64,000 bases of DNA from Burkholderia cepacia (GCF_001039005.1 NZ_LDWR01000021.1:62001-126000), one strand, 5' to 3'. Shown: positions 27,160 through 37,357, counted from the stretch's first letter. A program made the numbers and translations. The notes: generated from the letters alone by a model not told the origin.

Positions 27160-28479
27160 TCAGGCTGTCGCCAATGCGTCGCGGGGCGCGGGAAGCCGGT
27201 TCGCCACCAGTACCGCGGCGCCCGCGACAAGCAGCGCGACCATGACCAGCAGGCCGGCTGCCATGCTGCCGGTCGCCGAGCGGATCGCACCGATGATGGT
27301 CGGACTCAGGAAGCCGCCGATCAGGCCGATCGTATTGATCAGGGCGATGCCGCCCGCGGCGGCGTTGCCCTTCAGGTATTGCGACGGAATCGCCCAGAAC
27401 ACCGTGTAGGCGGTCCAGATCATCGCCGTGGCGATCGTCATGCTGATCAGCGAGACGGCGAGATTGCCGTTTGCGGCCGTCGCCGCAGCCAATGCGATCG
27501 CGCCGATCAGGGCGGGCACCGCGCTGTGAAGACGGCGCTCGCCGCGGCGGTCCGAACGGCGACCGATGACGACCATCGCGATCGCGGCGCAGACGTACGG
27601 GATCATCGAATAAAGGCCGATCTGCATGGTATCGGTCACGCCGTCCGCCTTGAGGATCGACGGCAGCCAGAAACTCACCGCGTAGATGCCGCAGATGATC
27701 GTGAAGTAGGCAAACGCCAGCAGGTACACGCGCAGGTCGCGCACCACCTGCCCGAACGAATGATGACCCGCGCCGGGCGTGTGCAGGTCGGCGGCGAGCA
27801 TCCGCTTCTCGTCGTCGGTCAGCCATGTCGCGTCGGCCGGCCGGTCGGACAGCACCTTGAGTGCAAGCGCGCCGAGCAGCACGCACGGCAGGCCTTCGAC
27901 GACGAACATCCACTGCCAGCCGGCCAGGCCGTGGGCGCCGGACAGCCCGGTCATCAGCCACGCCGACAGCGGCGACCCGAAGATGCCGCCGATCGGGCCG
28001 GCCAGCATGACGACCGCCATCACACTGGCCATGCGGCGCTGACCGTACCAGTAGGTCAGGTAGAAGATCATGCCGGGAGCGAAGCCGGCCTCGAACACGC
28101 CGAGCAGGAAGCGCATCGCGTAGAACGTGGTCTCGTTATGGACGAACATCATGCCCGCCGAGGTCAGGCCCCACAGCACCATGATTCGGCTGATGGTCTT
28201 GCGTGCACCGATCCTCGGCAGCAGAAGGTTGCTCGGGATCTCGAACAGGACGTAGCCGAGAAAGAAGATGCCCGCGCCGAGTCCGTACACCGCATCGGAA
28301 AAACCCAGGTCGCTCTGCATGGAAAGCTTGGCGAACCCGATATTCACGCGATCGAGATAGGCGAACGTATAGCAGAGCAGCAGGAACGGCAGCAGGCGCC
28401 AGTTCAGCTTGCGGTACAGCGCCTGATGGGCCGGGCTGTCGGGCGCGACCGGGTCTTGAGGGGATGGAATGGCGGACAT
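27160..28479 (-). CDS. MFS transporter, anion:cation symporter type
   Basis: A 439-residue 12-segment transporter. Marks of the ACS branch (organic acid symporters) are [56 protein letters not shown] and [22 protein letters not shown]. It starts at an ATG preceded by AAAGGAG. It is transcribed towards the M81 peptidase and away from a LysR gene, so it likely imports the compound that the peptidase then hydrolyses. Confidence 0.9.
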   Translation of the reverse strand: MSAIPSPQDPVAPDSPAHQALYRKLNWRLLPFLLLCYTFAYLDRVNIGFAKLSMQSDLGFSDAVYGLGAGIFFLGYVLFEIPSNLLLPRIGARKTISRIMVLWGLTSAGMMFVHNETTFYAMRFLLGVFEAGFAPGMIFYLTYWYGQRRMASVMAVVMLAGPIGGIFGSPLSAWLMTGLSGAHGLAGWQWMFVVEGLPCVLLGALALKVLSDRPADATWLTDDEKRMLAADLHTPGAGHHSFGQVVRDLRVYLLAFAYFTIICGIYAVSFWLPSILKADGVTDTMQIGLYSMIPYVCAAIAMVVIGRRSDRRGERRLHSAVPALIGAIALAAATAANGNLAVSLISMTIATAMIWTAYTVFWAIPSQYLKGNAAAGGIALINTIGLIGGFLSPTIIGAIRSATGSMAAGLLVMVALLVAGAAVLVANRLPAPRDALATA

Positions 28480-28630
28480 GCGCTCTCCTTTAGGGCGTAT
28501 TGCTTCGAATCCCGCATCGATGTTCGAATCTGTTCGAATCGTCGAGGAGACGAAAAAGCAGCGCAAGAGCAACCTAAGCGAGTTATTGTTGCTCAACAGG
28601 CAACACTTCACCGGCAAACGGACCGACACG

Positions 28631-29623
28631 ATGCGCGAACTGAACCAGCGCCGCTTGCGCTATTTCCATGAAGTCCTGACGCATGGCTCCATCCGCGGCG
28701 CGGCCGACAGCATCAACACGTCGCCGTCCGTCATCACGCGGCAGATCCGGCTGCTCGAGGAAGAAATCGGGGCCCCGCTGTTCGAGCGCCAGCCTCGCGG
28801 CGTACAGCCGACCGAGGCCGCGGCGCACCTGCTCGAGTACTGGCGCGGCTGCCGCTCCCAGCAGGAACTGTTCGAAGACCGCTTGCAGGCACTGCGCGGG
28901 CTGCAACACGGCGAGATCCGCATCGCCACCAGCGAAGGCTATATCGACTGCCTGATGGACGAGGTGCTCACCGATTTTTGCGCACGCTATCCAAAGCTCG
29001 ACGTCACCGTCGATATCCTTCCGGTCAGCAAACTGCTCCAGGAAGTCGCCGAAAGCCGCGCGCATATCGGCCTCGCCTACAATCCCCCGGCGCATCCGGA
29101 TATCGAGTACATCGCCACCTCGCCGCAGCCGGTGGTGGCGCTCGTCCATCCCGGGCACCCGCTCGCCGTGCGGGGCCGACCGGTCGAGGTACGCGCACTC
29201 ACCGAGTATCCGCTCGCGCTGATGCCGCCCGCGTTCGGTCTCGGACAAGCCGTGCAGATGCTCGCCTACGCGGAGAACCTCCAGATCCACCCGACGCTCA
29301 CCACCAACTCGCTTGCCGTGCTGCGCCACTTCGTCAAGCGCAACAACGGCGTCACGCTGCTCGCCGCCTTCGCTGCGTATCGGGAACTGGAGACCGGTGA
29401 ACTCGTCGCACTGCCCGTTGCGCATCCGTTGCTCGAGGCGGCCAACGCGCGGCTGCTGGTCAAGGCGGGACGGCCACTCGGGGTCGCAGCCGATACGTTG
29501 CTGCGCGGCATCCTTCGGGATATGAAGTTGTTCTCGAACACGGGCGGACGCAAGGACAAGGGCAAGACAACGGCGCGCGGCAAGGCCGGCAAGCGCGCCA
29601 CCGGGATTCACGGCGGGCCATAA
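28631..29623 (+). CDS. LysR family transcriptional regulator
   Basis: A 330-residue regulator. The N-terminal helix-turn-helix ([60 protein letters not shown]) is followed by a substrate-binding domain and an unusual Lys/Arg/Gly-rich tail of about 30 residues ([21 protein letters not shown]), probably disordered. Divergent from the MFS/M81 operon across about 150 bases, so it is the probable regulator of the cassette. Confidence 0.9.
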   Translation: MRELNQRRLRYFHEVLTHGSIRGAADSINTSPSVITRQIRLLEEEIGAPLFERQPRGVQPTEAAAHLLEYWRGCRSQQELFEDRLQALRGLQHGEIRIATSEGYIDCLMDEVLTDFCARYPKLDVTVDILPVSKLLQEVAESRAHIGLAYNPPAHPDIEYIATSPQPVVALVHPGHPLAVRGRPVEVRALTEYPLALMPPAFGLGQAVQMLAYAENLQIHPTLTTNSLAVLRHFVKRNNGVTLLAAFAAYRELETGELVALPVAHPLLEAANARLLVKAGRPLGVAADTLLRGILRDMKLFSNTGGRKDKGKTTARGKAGKRATGIHGGP

Positions 29624-29773
29624 CCGTCCCCACTGACGATGCAGCCTGCCTCGCTGGCCGCCGACAGGCGGCCGACCCGGTGCAAGCCGACATCGAGCGG
29701 CGAGTGATTATTTGAGGAACCCGAAATTTCTCGCTGATTTCGTACGAATCAGGTTCGTCGCGCGCGCCGCTCG

Positions 29774-30889
29774 TCAAGCCCCGAGCAACATCCCCTTGCG
29801 CACCGGCACCGTGCCCGTCACGCGGCCGAGCGGCGCGCCGGCCGTCACGAAGCGGATCGCGCGACGCATGTAGAACACGCCGTCGGTCGCGCTCGAAATC
29901 GTCGTGATCGCATCCGTCAGCGGATCGACGATATCGAACAGCGGATCGCCGGCGCGGATCGTCGCGCCGACCGCCGCGCGGTGCACGAGGATCCCGCTCA
30001 CCGGCGCATAGAACTGCTCGCTGCCCGCGAGCGGCGTGGCCGGCGCGACCAGCGGCGGCAACGGCGTGCGTTCGCCGCGCACTGCGCCGCACCACACGAG
30101 ATAGTCGACGAGCGCAGCGGCGTCGCGCTCCGCGTATTCATACGTCACGTCGCGCTGGCCGCGGCATTCGACCGTCACGGCGACGGTGCCGGCCGCCATC
30201 GGCGTGCTTGCGGGCAGATGCTGCCGCAATTGCGACCACAGCAGGTGATGCGCATCGTCGAACGCATGGCCGCCGGAATCCTCGGCAAGCAGCGACACCT
30301 CCGCGCCGAGATAACGCGCCAGCGGTTCGACTTCCGGCCACGCGGTGTCGCTCGTGTACACGTGCATCACCGCTTCGAGCGAGCAATGCAGGTCGATCAC
30401 GACGTCGGCGTCATGCGACAGCTTCAGCAGCGCGAGCTGCAGCGCATCGAATTCGGTGCGCGGTGCGATGTCGTCGAGCGCCGCGCCGACGCATTCGCGC
30501 ACGATCGCGCGATTGCGCACGCCATCATCGCCGAGCCGGTCGCACGCTTGCGCGGCGATCTCCGCGAGCGGCAGGAAGCCGCGATTGAAGTTGCGGCCGC
30601 TCGCCAGGTCGAAACGGCCGATGAATTGCCCGAGCAGATGATGATTGAGGCCGACCGGGTTCGACACCGGCACGAGCACGATCTCGGCCGCGAGCCGGCC
30701 TTCGGCGTCGAGCTGCGCGAGACGCTGCTTCAGCACGAACGCCGCGAGCATCGCGGGCGTCTCGTCCGCGTGCAGCGCGGCCTGCAGGTAGATCTTGCGG
30801 CCGGTATCGGCCGGCCCGAAATGAAAGCTCGTCAGCGTGCGTTGCGTGCCGATCGACGGCGACAGGAGCGGCGTGGTGCGAATCTGCAT
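29774..30889 (-). CDS. Succinylglutamate desuccinylase/aspartoacylase family hydrolase
   Basis: A 371-residue zinc carboxypeptidase-fold enzyme. Ligands are in ALHADETPAMLA (His and Glu) and VVIDLHCSLEAVMHVY (His). The C-terminal ~100 residues form a biotinyl-like beta domain (FYAPVSGILVHRAAVGATIRAGDPLFDIVDPL). It probably deacylates an N-acyl amino acid. It starts at the ATG at 30889. A transporter binding-protein gene lies 65 bases upstream, hinting at uptake and hydrolysis of one substrate. Its 3' end is duplicated at 25367-25507. Confidence 0.85.
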   Translation of the reverse strand: MQIRTTPLLSPSIGTQRTLTSFHFGPADTGRKIYLQAALHADETPAMLAAFVLKQRLAQLDAEGRLAAEIVLVPVSNPVGLNHHLLGQFIGRFDLASGRNFNRGFLPLAEIAAQACDRLGDDGVRNRAIVRECVGAALDDIAPRTEFDALQLALLKLSHDADVVIDLHCSLEAVMHVYTSDTAWPEVEPLARYLGAEVSLLAEDSGGHAFDDAHHLLWSQLRQHLPASTPMAAGTVAVTVECRGQRDVTYEYAERDAAALVDYLVWCGAVRGERTPLPPLVAPATPLAGSEQFYAPVSGILVHRAAVGATIRAGDPLFDIVDPLTDAITTISSATDGVFYMRRAIRFVTAGAPLGRVTGTVPVRKGMLLGA

Positions 30890-30954
30890 CGATGGTCTCG
30901 AACGGATGAAAGCAGGGGAATCGGGGAAATCGGATGAATCCAGCGGCACGGCGC

Positions 30955-31728
30955 TCAGTCGCCGTACGGGTTGAAATCGAAGTACTTCTTCGCGATCCGG
31001 TCGTACGTGCCGTCCTTCAGCATCGACGCGATCGCGCCGTCGATCGACGCCTTGAGCGCCGTATCGGACTGCCGCATGCCGATGCCGACACCGCGATCGC
31101 CCATGTCGAGCGGCGCGCCGACGAACGCGAAACCCTTGCCCCTCGGCTGGCGCAGGAACCCGTAGTCGGCTTCCACCGTGCCGAGCAGCGCCGCATCGAG
31201 GCGGCCGTTGACGAGATCGGCGAACACGTCGTCCTGGCTCTTGTACGGCACCACGCTGACGCCGGCCGGCGCCCAGTGCACGAGCGCCCACGATTCGAAC
31301 TGCGTGCCCGACTGCACGCCGACCCGCTTGCCGGCGAGCGACGCCGTCGTGCTGCCGAGCCCGAGTTCGGGCCGCGCGACGAGCCGCGACTTGAAGCGGA
31401 ACAGCTTCGACGAGAACAGGATCTGCTTCTCGCGCTTCTCGGTGATCGCCATCGACGACAGGATCGCGTCGATCTTGCGCGCCTGCAGCGCGGGGATCAT
31501 CCCGGAGAATTCGAGTTCGACCCACTGGCAGCGCAACTGCGCGCGGCGGCAGATCTCGTTGCCGAGATCGACGTCGAAGCCCTTCAGGCTGCCGTCGGGC
31601 GCCTTCGCGTCCATCGGCGGATAGGTCGGGTCGATACCGAGGCGCACGACGTGCGCGTCGAGCGCGCTGGCGGACGTGGCCGCCAAGCCAAGGCACAGGG
31701 AAACGAGCGGGACGAGGAAGCGTTTCAT
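30955..31728 (-). CDS. Periplasmic amino-acid binding protein of an ABC transporter
   Basis: A 257-residue family 3 solute-binding protein: signal peptide to about residue 22 (SASA), then VVRLGIDPTYPPMDAKAPDGSLKGFDVDLGNEICRR, the classic lysine/arginine/ornithine-type lead, and GMIPALQARKIDAILSSMAITEKREKQILFS. It captures an amino acid or opine-like compound for an inner-membrane permease not present here. Downstream is the desuccinylase-like hydrolase; divergent is a LysR gene. Confidence 0.9.
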   Translation of the reverse strand: MKRFLVPLVSLCLGLAATSASALDAHVVRLGIDPTYPPMDAKAPDGSLKGFDVDLGNEICRRAQLRCQWVELEFSGMIPALQARKIDAILSSMAITEKREKQILFSSKLFRFKSRLVARPELGLGSTTASLAGKRVGVQSGTQFESWALVHWAPAGVSVVPYKSQDDVFADLVNGRLDAALLGTVEADYGFLRQPRGKGFAFVGAPLDMGDRGVGIGMRQSDTALKASIDGAIASMLKDGTYDRIAKKYFDFNPYGD

Positions 31729-31864
31729 GGTCGACGGAAGGCAGGACGGTGGACAAGCGGCATGAGCCGGACTGCCTGCGATCGTAGTGCGCGCGCGCCG
31801 CCGCCGGAATCGCCTGCTGCCTTATCATGATCACCATTTCCGATCACCGGCATCGCGCTTGCCC

Positions 31865-32785
31865 ATGGCGTTCACGCTATCCCAGCTTCGCATCTTCCAG
31901 GCCGTCGTCGAGCACGGCAGCCTGCGCGCCGCGGCGCGCGCGCTCGATCTCGCGCAAAGCGGCGTCACGCAGCAGCTGCAGAGCCTCGAGGCGACGCTCG
32001 GCGCGACGCTGTTCACGCGCACCAATCGCGGGATCGTGCCGACGGCCGTCGGTCAGCGCCTGCTCGCGCGCTCCGGTTCGATCCTCGGCGAATGCGAGCA
32101 GGTCGAGCGGGAAATCCGGCAGCTGAGCGGCGCGTACGAAGGCACCGTCACGCTCGGCCTCGTCGCCGAGCCGCTGATCGACGCGTTCGCGCCCGTGCTG
32201 ACCGCGTTCCGCGCGCGCTTCGACAAGGTCGACGTGCACCTGCGCACCGGCACGTCGCGGATGATGATCGGCTGGTTGCGGGAAAGCGCGGTCGATTTCG
32301 CGATCGCGCTCGTCGCGAAGCAGACCGATACGACCGATCTCGCGGTCACGCCGCTGCATCCGTCGGCGCCGGTGGTCGTGTGCCGCAACGGCCATCCGGC
32401 GATGCACGCGCAATCGCTCGCGGAACTGGCCGGCTACGGATGGGTCGCCACGCGCTCGCCGAACCTGAGCGCGGACCCGGTCGTCAACCGGCTGCTCGCG
32501 TACTTCGACGCGCACGGCCAGCCGCCGCCGAAGATCCTCGCAACCGTCGAAGGGATGTTCGAGACGCTGCAACTCGTCACGCAGACCGATTGCCTGGCGC
32601 TCGAAACCGAAGCCATCACGCGGCACGGGCCGTTCGCCGGTGTGCTCGCGAAGGTGCCCGTGCGCGAGCAGGCCGATTCGCAGGACGTCTGCCTGCTGCA
32701 GCGCGCGGCCGTACCGCTGACGCCGGCCGCGCAGGAACTGGCGACGATGCTCGCGTCGTACCTGAGGATGGTGCGCAGGCGGTAA
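31865..32785 (+). CDS. LysR family transcriptional regulator
   Basis: A 306-residue regulator: helix-turn-helix in LSQLRIFQAVVEHGSLRAAARALDLAQSGVTQQLQSLEATLGATLFTRTNRG and a periplasmic-binding-like sensor domain from about residue 90. It is divergent from the binding-protein/hydrolase pair with a 136-base intergenic region, so it likely regulates them. Confidence 0.9.
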   Translation: MAFTLSQLRIFQAVVEHGSLRAAARALDLAQSGVTQQLQSLEATLGATLFTRTNRGIVPTAVGQRLLARSGSILGECEQVEREIRQLSGAYEGTVTLGLVAEPLIDAFAPVLTAFRARFDKVDVHLRTGTSRMMIGWLRESAVDFAIALVAKQTDTTDLAVTPLHPSAPVVVCRNGHPAMHAQSLAELAGYGWVATRSPNLSADPVVNRLLAYFDAHGQPPPKILATVEGMFETLQLVTQTDCLALETEAITRHGPFAGVLAKVPVREQADSQDVCLLQRAAVPLTPAAQELATMLASYLRMVRRR

Positions 32786-32827
32786 GCGCGTATTGCCGCC
32801 CGCCTCCGACGCCCGCTACGCCGCGCG

Positions 32828-34159
32828 TCAGTCCGCCGCCTCCCGCGCCGTCTCGCGCAACATCGCGACCGCGATCAGCGACAGCACCACGCACGCGGCC
32901 ACGTAACCGGCCGGCGCGAGCTTGCTGCCGGTCGTCTTCACGAGCCAGGTCGCGATGAGCTGCGCGGTGCCGCCGAAGATCGTCACAGCGAGCGCATAGG
33001 CGATCGAGATGCCCGTCGCACGCACGTGACGCGGCAACGATTCGCACATCAGCGCCATTTCCGACGCCGAGCCGAGCGAATAGAACAGCAGCATCAGCGC
33101 GGTCAGCGGCAGGATCACCGACAGCGTCGGATGATGGTTCATCAGCCAGAACGCCGGGAACAGCAGCGCGACCAGCACGCCGCGGCCGACGAAGATCGGC
33201 AGGCGTCGGCTGCCGAGCTTGTCCGACAGCCAGCCGAACAGCGGGCACGTGACCAGCATCACGCAGCCCGACGCGACGCCGACGAACATCGACAGCTTCA
33301 TCGGCAGGCCGAGCGTGTGGATTGCATAGGTCGGCATGTAGAAGGTGAGGATGTAGGTCGACACCGTGCCGCCCATCACCGTGAGCATCAGCAGCAGCAC
33401 CGTGCGCGTGTGCGTCGAGAACAGCTCGTGCAGCACGCCGCGCTCGATCCCGTGATGACTGTCGACGGGCGCATCGTCCGCGAGCCGGCGGCGCAGATAC
33501 ATCCCGACCGGCGCGATCAGCACGCCGACCAGGAACGGCAGCCGCCAGCCCCAGCTTTCGAGCGCATCCTTCGTCATCGTGTTCGACAGCAGCGCCGCGA
33601 AGCCCGAGCCCATCAGCGCGGCGCCGCCCTGCGTCGCAAGCTGCCAGCTCGCGCGGAACGCGCGGCGCGACTTGTCGCCCTGCTCCAGCAGCGTCGACGT
33701 CGCCGCGCCGAATTCACCGCCCTGCGAGAAGCCCTGCATCAGCCGCGCGAACACCACGAGCAAGGGTGCGGCCACGCCGGCCTGCGCATAGGTCGGCGCG
33801 ATCGCGATCAGGCCCGTGCCGAGCGCCATCAGCATGATCGTCAGGTTCAGCGCGGCCTTGCGCCCCTTCCGGTCTGCATAGACGCCGAGCACGACGCTGC
33901 CGAGCGGCCGCGTGAAGAAGCCGGCGGCGAACGTCGCGACCGACAGCAGCAGCGACGTGGTCGGATCGCTCGACGGGAAGAACAGCTTGCCGATCAGCAC
34001 CGCGAAGAAGCCGTACACGGTGAAATCGAAGAACTCCAGCCAGTTGCCGATCACGGCCGCCGCGATCGCGCCGCGTCGCGTGACGGCGGGTGCGCCGGTC
34101 GCACCGGCTCCGGCGGCCCCCGGCGACGCGGGTTGCAGCGCGAGATGGTCTTTCTGCAT
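32828..34159 (-). CDS. MFS transporter of the metabolite:H+ symporter (MHS) type
   Basis: A 443-residue 12-segment transporter with MHS marks: AAVIGNWLEFFDFTVYGFFAVLIGKLFFP, the PLGSVVLGVYADRKGRKAAL loop and the GFSQGGEFGAATSTLLEQ segment. Relatives carry citrate, proline/betaine or 2-oxoglutarate. It follows the M20 amidohydrolase gene by about 60 bases on the same strand, suggesting uptake and hydrolysis of an N-acyl amino acid such as hippurate. Confidence 0.9.
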   Translation of the reverse strand: MQKDHLALQPASPGAAGAGATGAPAVTRRGAIAAAVIGNWLEFFDFTVYGFFAVLIGKLFFPSSDPTTSLLLSVATFAAGFFTRPLGSVVLGVYADRKGRKAALNLTIMLMALGTGLIAIAPTYAQAGVAAPLLVVFARLMQGFSQGGEFGAATSTLLEQGDKSRRAFRASWQLATQGGAALMGSGFAALLSNTMTKDALESWGWRLPFLVGVLIAPVGMYLRRRLADDAPVDSHHGIERGVLHELFSTHTRTVLLLMLTVMGGTVSTYILTFYMPTYAIHTLGLPMKLSMFVGVASGCVMLVTCPLFGWLSDKLGSRRLPIFVGRGVLVALLFPAFWLMNHHPTLSVILPLTALMLLFYSLGSASEMALMCESLPRHVRATGISIAYALAVTIFGGTAQLIATWLVKTTGSKLAPAGYVAACVVLSLIAVAMLRETAREAAD

Positions 34160-34218
34160 CGTTTTATTCTCCTCTCAAAGCGGCCGGAAGCGCCGGCCGC
34201 GCGCCACGCGTCGCGCCA

Positions 34219-35412
34219 TCACTGCCCGAGGTAGCGCTCCACGAGACGCGTCCAAAACGCCGCGCCGATCGGCAGGTTGCGATCGTTGAAGTCGTATTTC
34301 GGGTTGTGCACCATGCAGCCGTCCTCGCCTTCGCCGTTGCCGAGCCGCACGAACGAACCCGGCCGCTTCTGCAGCATGAACGCGAAATCCTCGCTGCCCA
34401 TCAGCAGGTCCGTCTGCTCGACCACGTGCGCGTCGCCCACCAGCTCGCGCGCGACTTGCGCGGCGAAATCCGTTTCGGCATCCGTATTGACGACGACCGG
34501 GTAGCCTTCGATGTATTCGACGTTCGCGGTCGCGCCATAACTCGCGGCCTGCGTTTCGGCCAGCTCCACGATTCGGCGCTTGAGCAGCGCGCGCACGTCG
34601 GGGCTGAACGAGCGCACGCTGAGTTCGAGGCGTGCGCCGTTCGGAATCACGTTGTTCGCGGTGCCCGCGTGCATCGAGCCCACCGTGACGACCGCCGGCT
34701 GCGCGGGGTCGACGTTGCGCGCAACGATCGTCTGCAATGCCATCACGATGCTCGCCGCGACGACGACCGGATCGACCGTCAGGTGCGGCCGCGCCGCGTG
34801 GCCGCCGACGCCCTCGATCGTGATGATCGCCTTGTCGCCGGCCGACATGAACGGGCCGCGCCGCGTGAGGAAAACGCCGGGCGCCGCGCCCGGATGGTTG
34901 TGCATGCCGAACACGGCGTCGCACGGGAAGCGTTCGAACAGGCCGTCGTCGATCATCTTCTTCGCGCCGCTGTCGACGCCGTGCTCTTCCGCCGGCTGAA
35001 AATACAGGTGCACGGTGCCGGAGAAGTTGCGTGTCTTCGCGAGATGCTGCGCGGCGCCGAGCAGCATCGTCGTGTGGCCGTCGTGGCCGCACGCGTGCAT
35101 CTTGCCGTGCGTGCCGCTCGCATACGGCAGGCCCGTCGCCTCGACGATCGGCAACGCATCCATGTCGGCGCGAATGCCGATGCTGCGCGTGCCGTCGCCC
35201 GCGCGCAGCGTGCCGACGACGCCCGTCTTGCCGACCCCGCGCGTCACCTGCCAGCCCCATTGCTCGAGCTTGTCCGCGACGAGCGCAGCCGTGTCGTGCT
35301 CTTCGTACGCGAGTTCGGGATGGTGGTGGATGTGGTGACGGATCTCGCGCAGCCCGCCGGCGGCGGGCAGCAGATCCTCGACTTCGGTGAATCGGGTAGC
35401 GGTGGTCATCAA
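34219..35412 (-). CDS. M20 family amidohydrolase (hippurate hydrolase/aminoacylase-like)
   Basis: A 397-residue dinuclear-metal hydrolase. Metal-binding landmarks: GIRADMDALPIVE, MHACGHDGHTTMLLGAA, FQPAEEHGVDSGAKKMID (catalytic Glu pair) and FGMHNHPG, with a dimerisation domain between. It removes acyl groups from N-acyl amino acids. First gene of an operon with the MHS transporter. It is the last backbone gene before the island; its promoter lies within 35413-35560. Confidence 0.9.
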   Translation of the reverse strand: MMTTATRFTEVEDLLPAAGGLREIRHHIHHHPELAYEEHDTAALVADKLEQWGWQVTRGVGKTGVVGTLRAGDGTRSIGIRADMDALPIVEATGLPYASGTHGKMHACGHDGHTTMLLGAAQHLAKTRNFSGTVHLYFQPAEEHGVDSGAKKMIDDGLFERFPCDAVFGMHNHPGAAPGVFLTRRGPFMSAGDKAIITIEGVGGHAARPHLTVDPVVVAASIVMALQTIVARNVDPAQPAVVTVGSMHAGTANNVIPNGARLELSVRSFSPDVRALLKRRIVELAETQAASYGATANVEYIEGYPVVVNTDAETDFAAQVARELVGDAHVVEQTDLLMGSEDFAFMLQKRPGSFVRLGNGEGEDGCMVHNPKYDFNDRNLPIGAAFWTRLVERYLGQ

Positions 35413-35560
35413 GGGGCTCCAGCTGTTTGTCTGCGCACGCCGGGGGAGCGTGCGGTAAAGCGAGCCACTATATCGAGCCGATATCCGTTCAATAAGATGC
35501 GGAATTTTTCACCGCGATAAGATTTTTTAATCAGGGTTAGTACGGGGGCACCGCACCAGG
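35413..35560. promoter_or_regulatory. Upstream region of the M20 gene, left flank of the island
   Basis: AT-rich promoter region of the M20 gene directly abutting the island terminus at 35561. No gene. Confidence 0.5.
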
Positions 35561-35672
35561 TGTAGCTTTCGATTAGATATAGATACGACTTTCGATTAGA
35601 TGCGGATACAGGCATCCGATGCAGGCCCCGTACGCCCGTTGCATATGGCGTATCTGCATCTAATCGAAAACG
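35561..35672. repeat. Left-end iterons of the island
   Basis: Three copies of the ~22-bp unit: 35565-35586 and 35589-35609 (both as CTTTCGATTAGAT...GATAC) and an inverted copy at 35650-35671 (GTATCTGCATCTAATCGA...). The outermost starts four bases from the TGT tip. Confidence 0.85.
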
Positions 35673-36359
35673 GCTTTTCGCCTTGATTGACAAGCCCCCG
35701 CGCATTTCTACCCGCGAGTCAATAGGCGTTCAATGGGAGGCCGAACTGGCTCTTCCTGACAGCCGCGCCGGCGGTGGTCCGCCCGGCCAGCTCGCGTACC
35801 ACCATTGCCCCGACCCGACGGGTTTAGAGCCAAGGTCCGGCTGTCCCCGCTGACAATTGAGCCGAAGCAGAAATAGCCCCGTTTATCGGAACGGATACCG
35901 CCGCGCGTGCTCAACGCGTCGTCCATTCCCTGTCCGAACCGTATCAGTTGTCCACTGGTGCGGTCGCAGCGATTGGCGCAAACGCTGGTATCGCGTTAAG
36001 GCACGAGGGAAACTCCTTCAAGCAACTGATGGAACGGGCTGACAGCGCCCTCTACCGGGCGAAAGCGTCGGGCAAAGGTACAGGTTGTTTTTTCTCCGCG
36101 AGCGAAGACGACTGCGGCGGCTCGGCGGGCAACACCGCGCCCTCGCCGCGAATGTGTGAATAGAGGCATCTGGGAGTGATTGATGGCACACAAAATTTCA
36201 ATCGGCTTCCAGTGGCCGCAAGTCAACTAGGAAGAGCCATTTCCAGCATACCGGGCCACCTACGATTGTTGGCTTCCAACAGGCGGGCAAAAGCCGCCGA
36301 TTGTCCATTAGAATCGTCACTGCGATTTGTTTCCAAAAGGCGGCAAGGAGAACACAAGA
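35673..36359. other. Left interior of the island: remnant and promoter region
   Basis: No intact gene. It contains the diguanylate cyclase fragment (35861-36163) and the upstream region of the PycTIR gene (36164-36359). Bases 35700-35860 show no recognisable coding on either strand. Confidence 0.5.
35861..36163 (+). pseudogene. C-terminal remnant of a GGDEF (diguanylate cyclase) gene
   Basis: Directly after an in-frame stop (35858) an open frame runs through RVVHSLSEPYQL, an IGANAGIAL strand and FKQLMERADSALYRAKASGKGT. These match the last ~70 residues of GGDEF domains (the 'SIGIA...LLxxADxALYxAKxxGR' end). The GGDEF signature and everything before it are absent, and there is no plausible start, so it is a 5'-truncated fragment left by a rearrangement. 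Confidence 0.7.
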
Positions 36360-37271
36360 ATGATTGAGAGATTCTCGGGGGAAGCGGGCAAACGCCTGCG
36401 TGTTGAAGCACTCACGGGCCAAAAGCTGGTCGGCGGCGATAAAGGTCTGGCCGCCGAACTGGCCGACATGGCTGAACTGATTTCCGTCAAGGCAGGAGAC
36501 GTCATCATCCAGCAGGACGGAACCGACAATGACTTGTATTTCATCATCACGGGCGCGTTCGACATCGTCGTCAACGCTACGCCGATCCGCCGGCGGTTTC
36601 CCGGCGATTCGGTCGGGGAGATGGCCGCCGTTGAGCCGGTCCAGAAGCGGTCTGCGACGGTTAGCGCGGCTGCGGATTCCCTTGTTGCCAAAATCACAGA
36701 ACAGCAATTGAGCGAACTTGGTAGCCGCTATCCGGACATCTGGCGCCGGATGGCAAAAGAACTCTCGAAACGCTTGATCGAGCGCAATCAGTTCGTGAAC
36801 GCGAAGCGCGAAAAAATCCGCGTTTTCGTGATTTCAAGCGCTGAAGCGCTTGGCGTCGCGCACCTGCTTCAATCCATGTTCGCACACGACAAGTTCCTAA
36901 CCGTGCCGTGGAACCAAGGTGTGTTCAAGGTCGCAAACTATACGCTCGACGATATCGAACGTGAGCTGGATCAATGCGATTTTGCGGTGGCGATCGCGCA
37001 TGGCGACGACGTCACTAATGCCCGCGGAACTGAGTGGCCAGCCCCACGCGATAACGTAGTGTTCGAGCTCGGCCTATTCATGGGACGCCTCGGCCGCAAG
37101 CGTGCGATCCTGATGGAACCGCGCGGCGAGGGCGTCAAGCTTCCGAGCGACATGGCCGGCGTGACGACGATCCCCTACGTTTATGACGAAAAGAACGATA
37201 CAGAAGCGAAGTTTGGCCCGGCCGCGACTGCGCTCCGCAAGCACATCATGAGCCTAGGGACGATTTCCTGA
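36360..37271 (+). CDS. pycTIR: PycTIR-like Pycsar effector (cNMP-binding + TIR-like)
   Basis: A 303-residue protein. Residues ~25-145 are a cyclic-nucleotide-binding domain; its phosphate-binding cassette is GDSVGEMAAVEPVQKRSATV, with the conserved Glu87 and Arg97. Residues ~152-300 are a TIR-like domain of the Pycsar/CBASS effector type: KIRVFVISSAEAL, DDIERELDQCDFAVAIAHGDDV and RDNVVFELGLFMGRLGRKRAILM, where Glu236 is the expected NAD-cleaving residue. In Pycsar, cUMP or cCMP made on infection binds the first domain and the TIR destroys NAD+. I chose the ATG at 36360 (AAGGAG nine bases upstream) over one at 36327. The cyclase gene follows after 86 bases. Confidence 0.9.
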   Translation: MIERFSGEAGKRLRVEALTGQKLVGGDKGLAAELADMAELISVKAGDVIIQQDGTDNDLYFIITGAFDIVVNATPIRRRFPGDSVGEMAAVEPVQKRSATVSAAADSLVAKITEQQLSELGSRYPDIWRRMAKELSKRLIERNQFVNAKREKIRVFVISSAEALGVAHLLQSMFAHDKFLTVPWNQGVFKVANYTLDDIERELDQCDFAVAIAHGDDVTNARGTEWPAPRDNVVFELGLFMGRLGRKRAILMEPRGEGVKLPSDMAGVTTIPYVYDEKNDTEAKFGPAATALRKHIMSLGTIS

Positions 37272-37357
37272 AGAACCCGTAAATCGATCTCAATGCCAAA
37301 GCTGGACGTGCCACTGCCAACATCTGACTTCGGCGGAACAACAACTAGAGAATAACA

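Noticed and set aside
29774-31837. A 687-codon frame that would fuse the binding-protein region to the desuccinylase-like enzyme
   Set aside because: The upstream part is an off-frame shadow of the binding-protein gene; the hydrolase has its own start at 30889.
35861-36163. GGDEF fragment as a functional part of the signalling island
   Set aside because: It lacks the GGDEF signature, a start codon and most of the domain.
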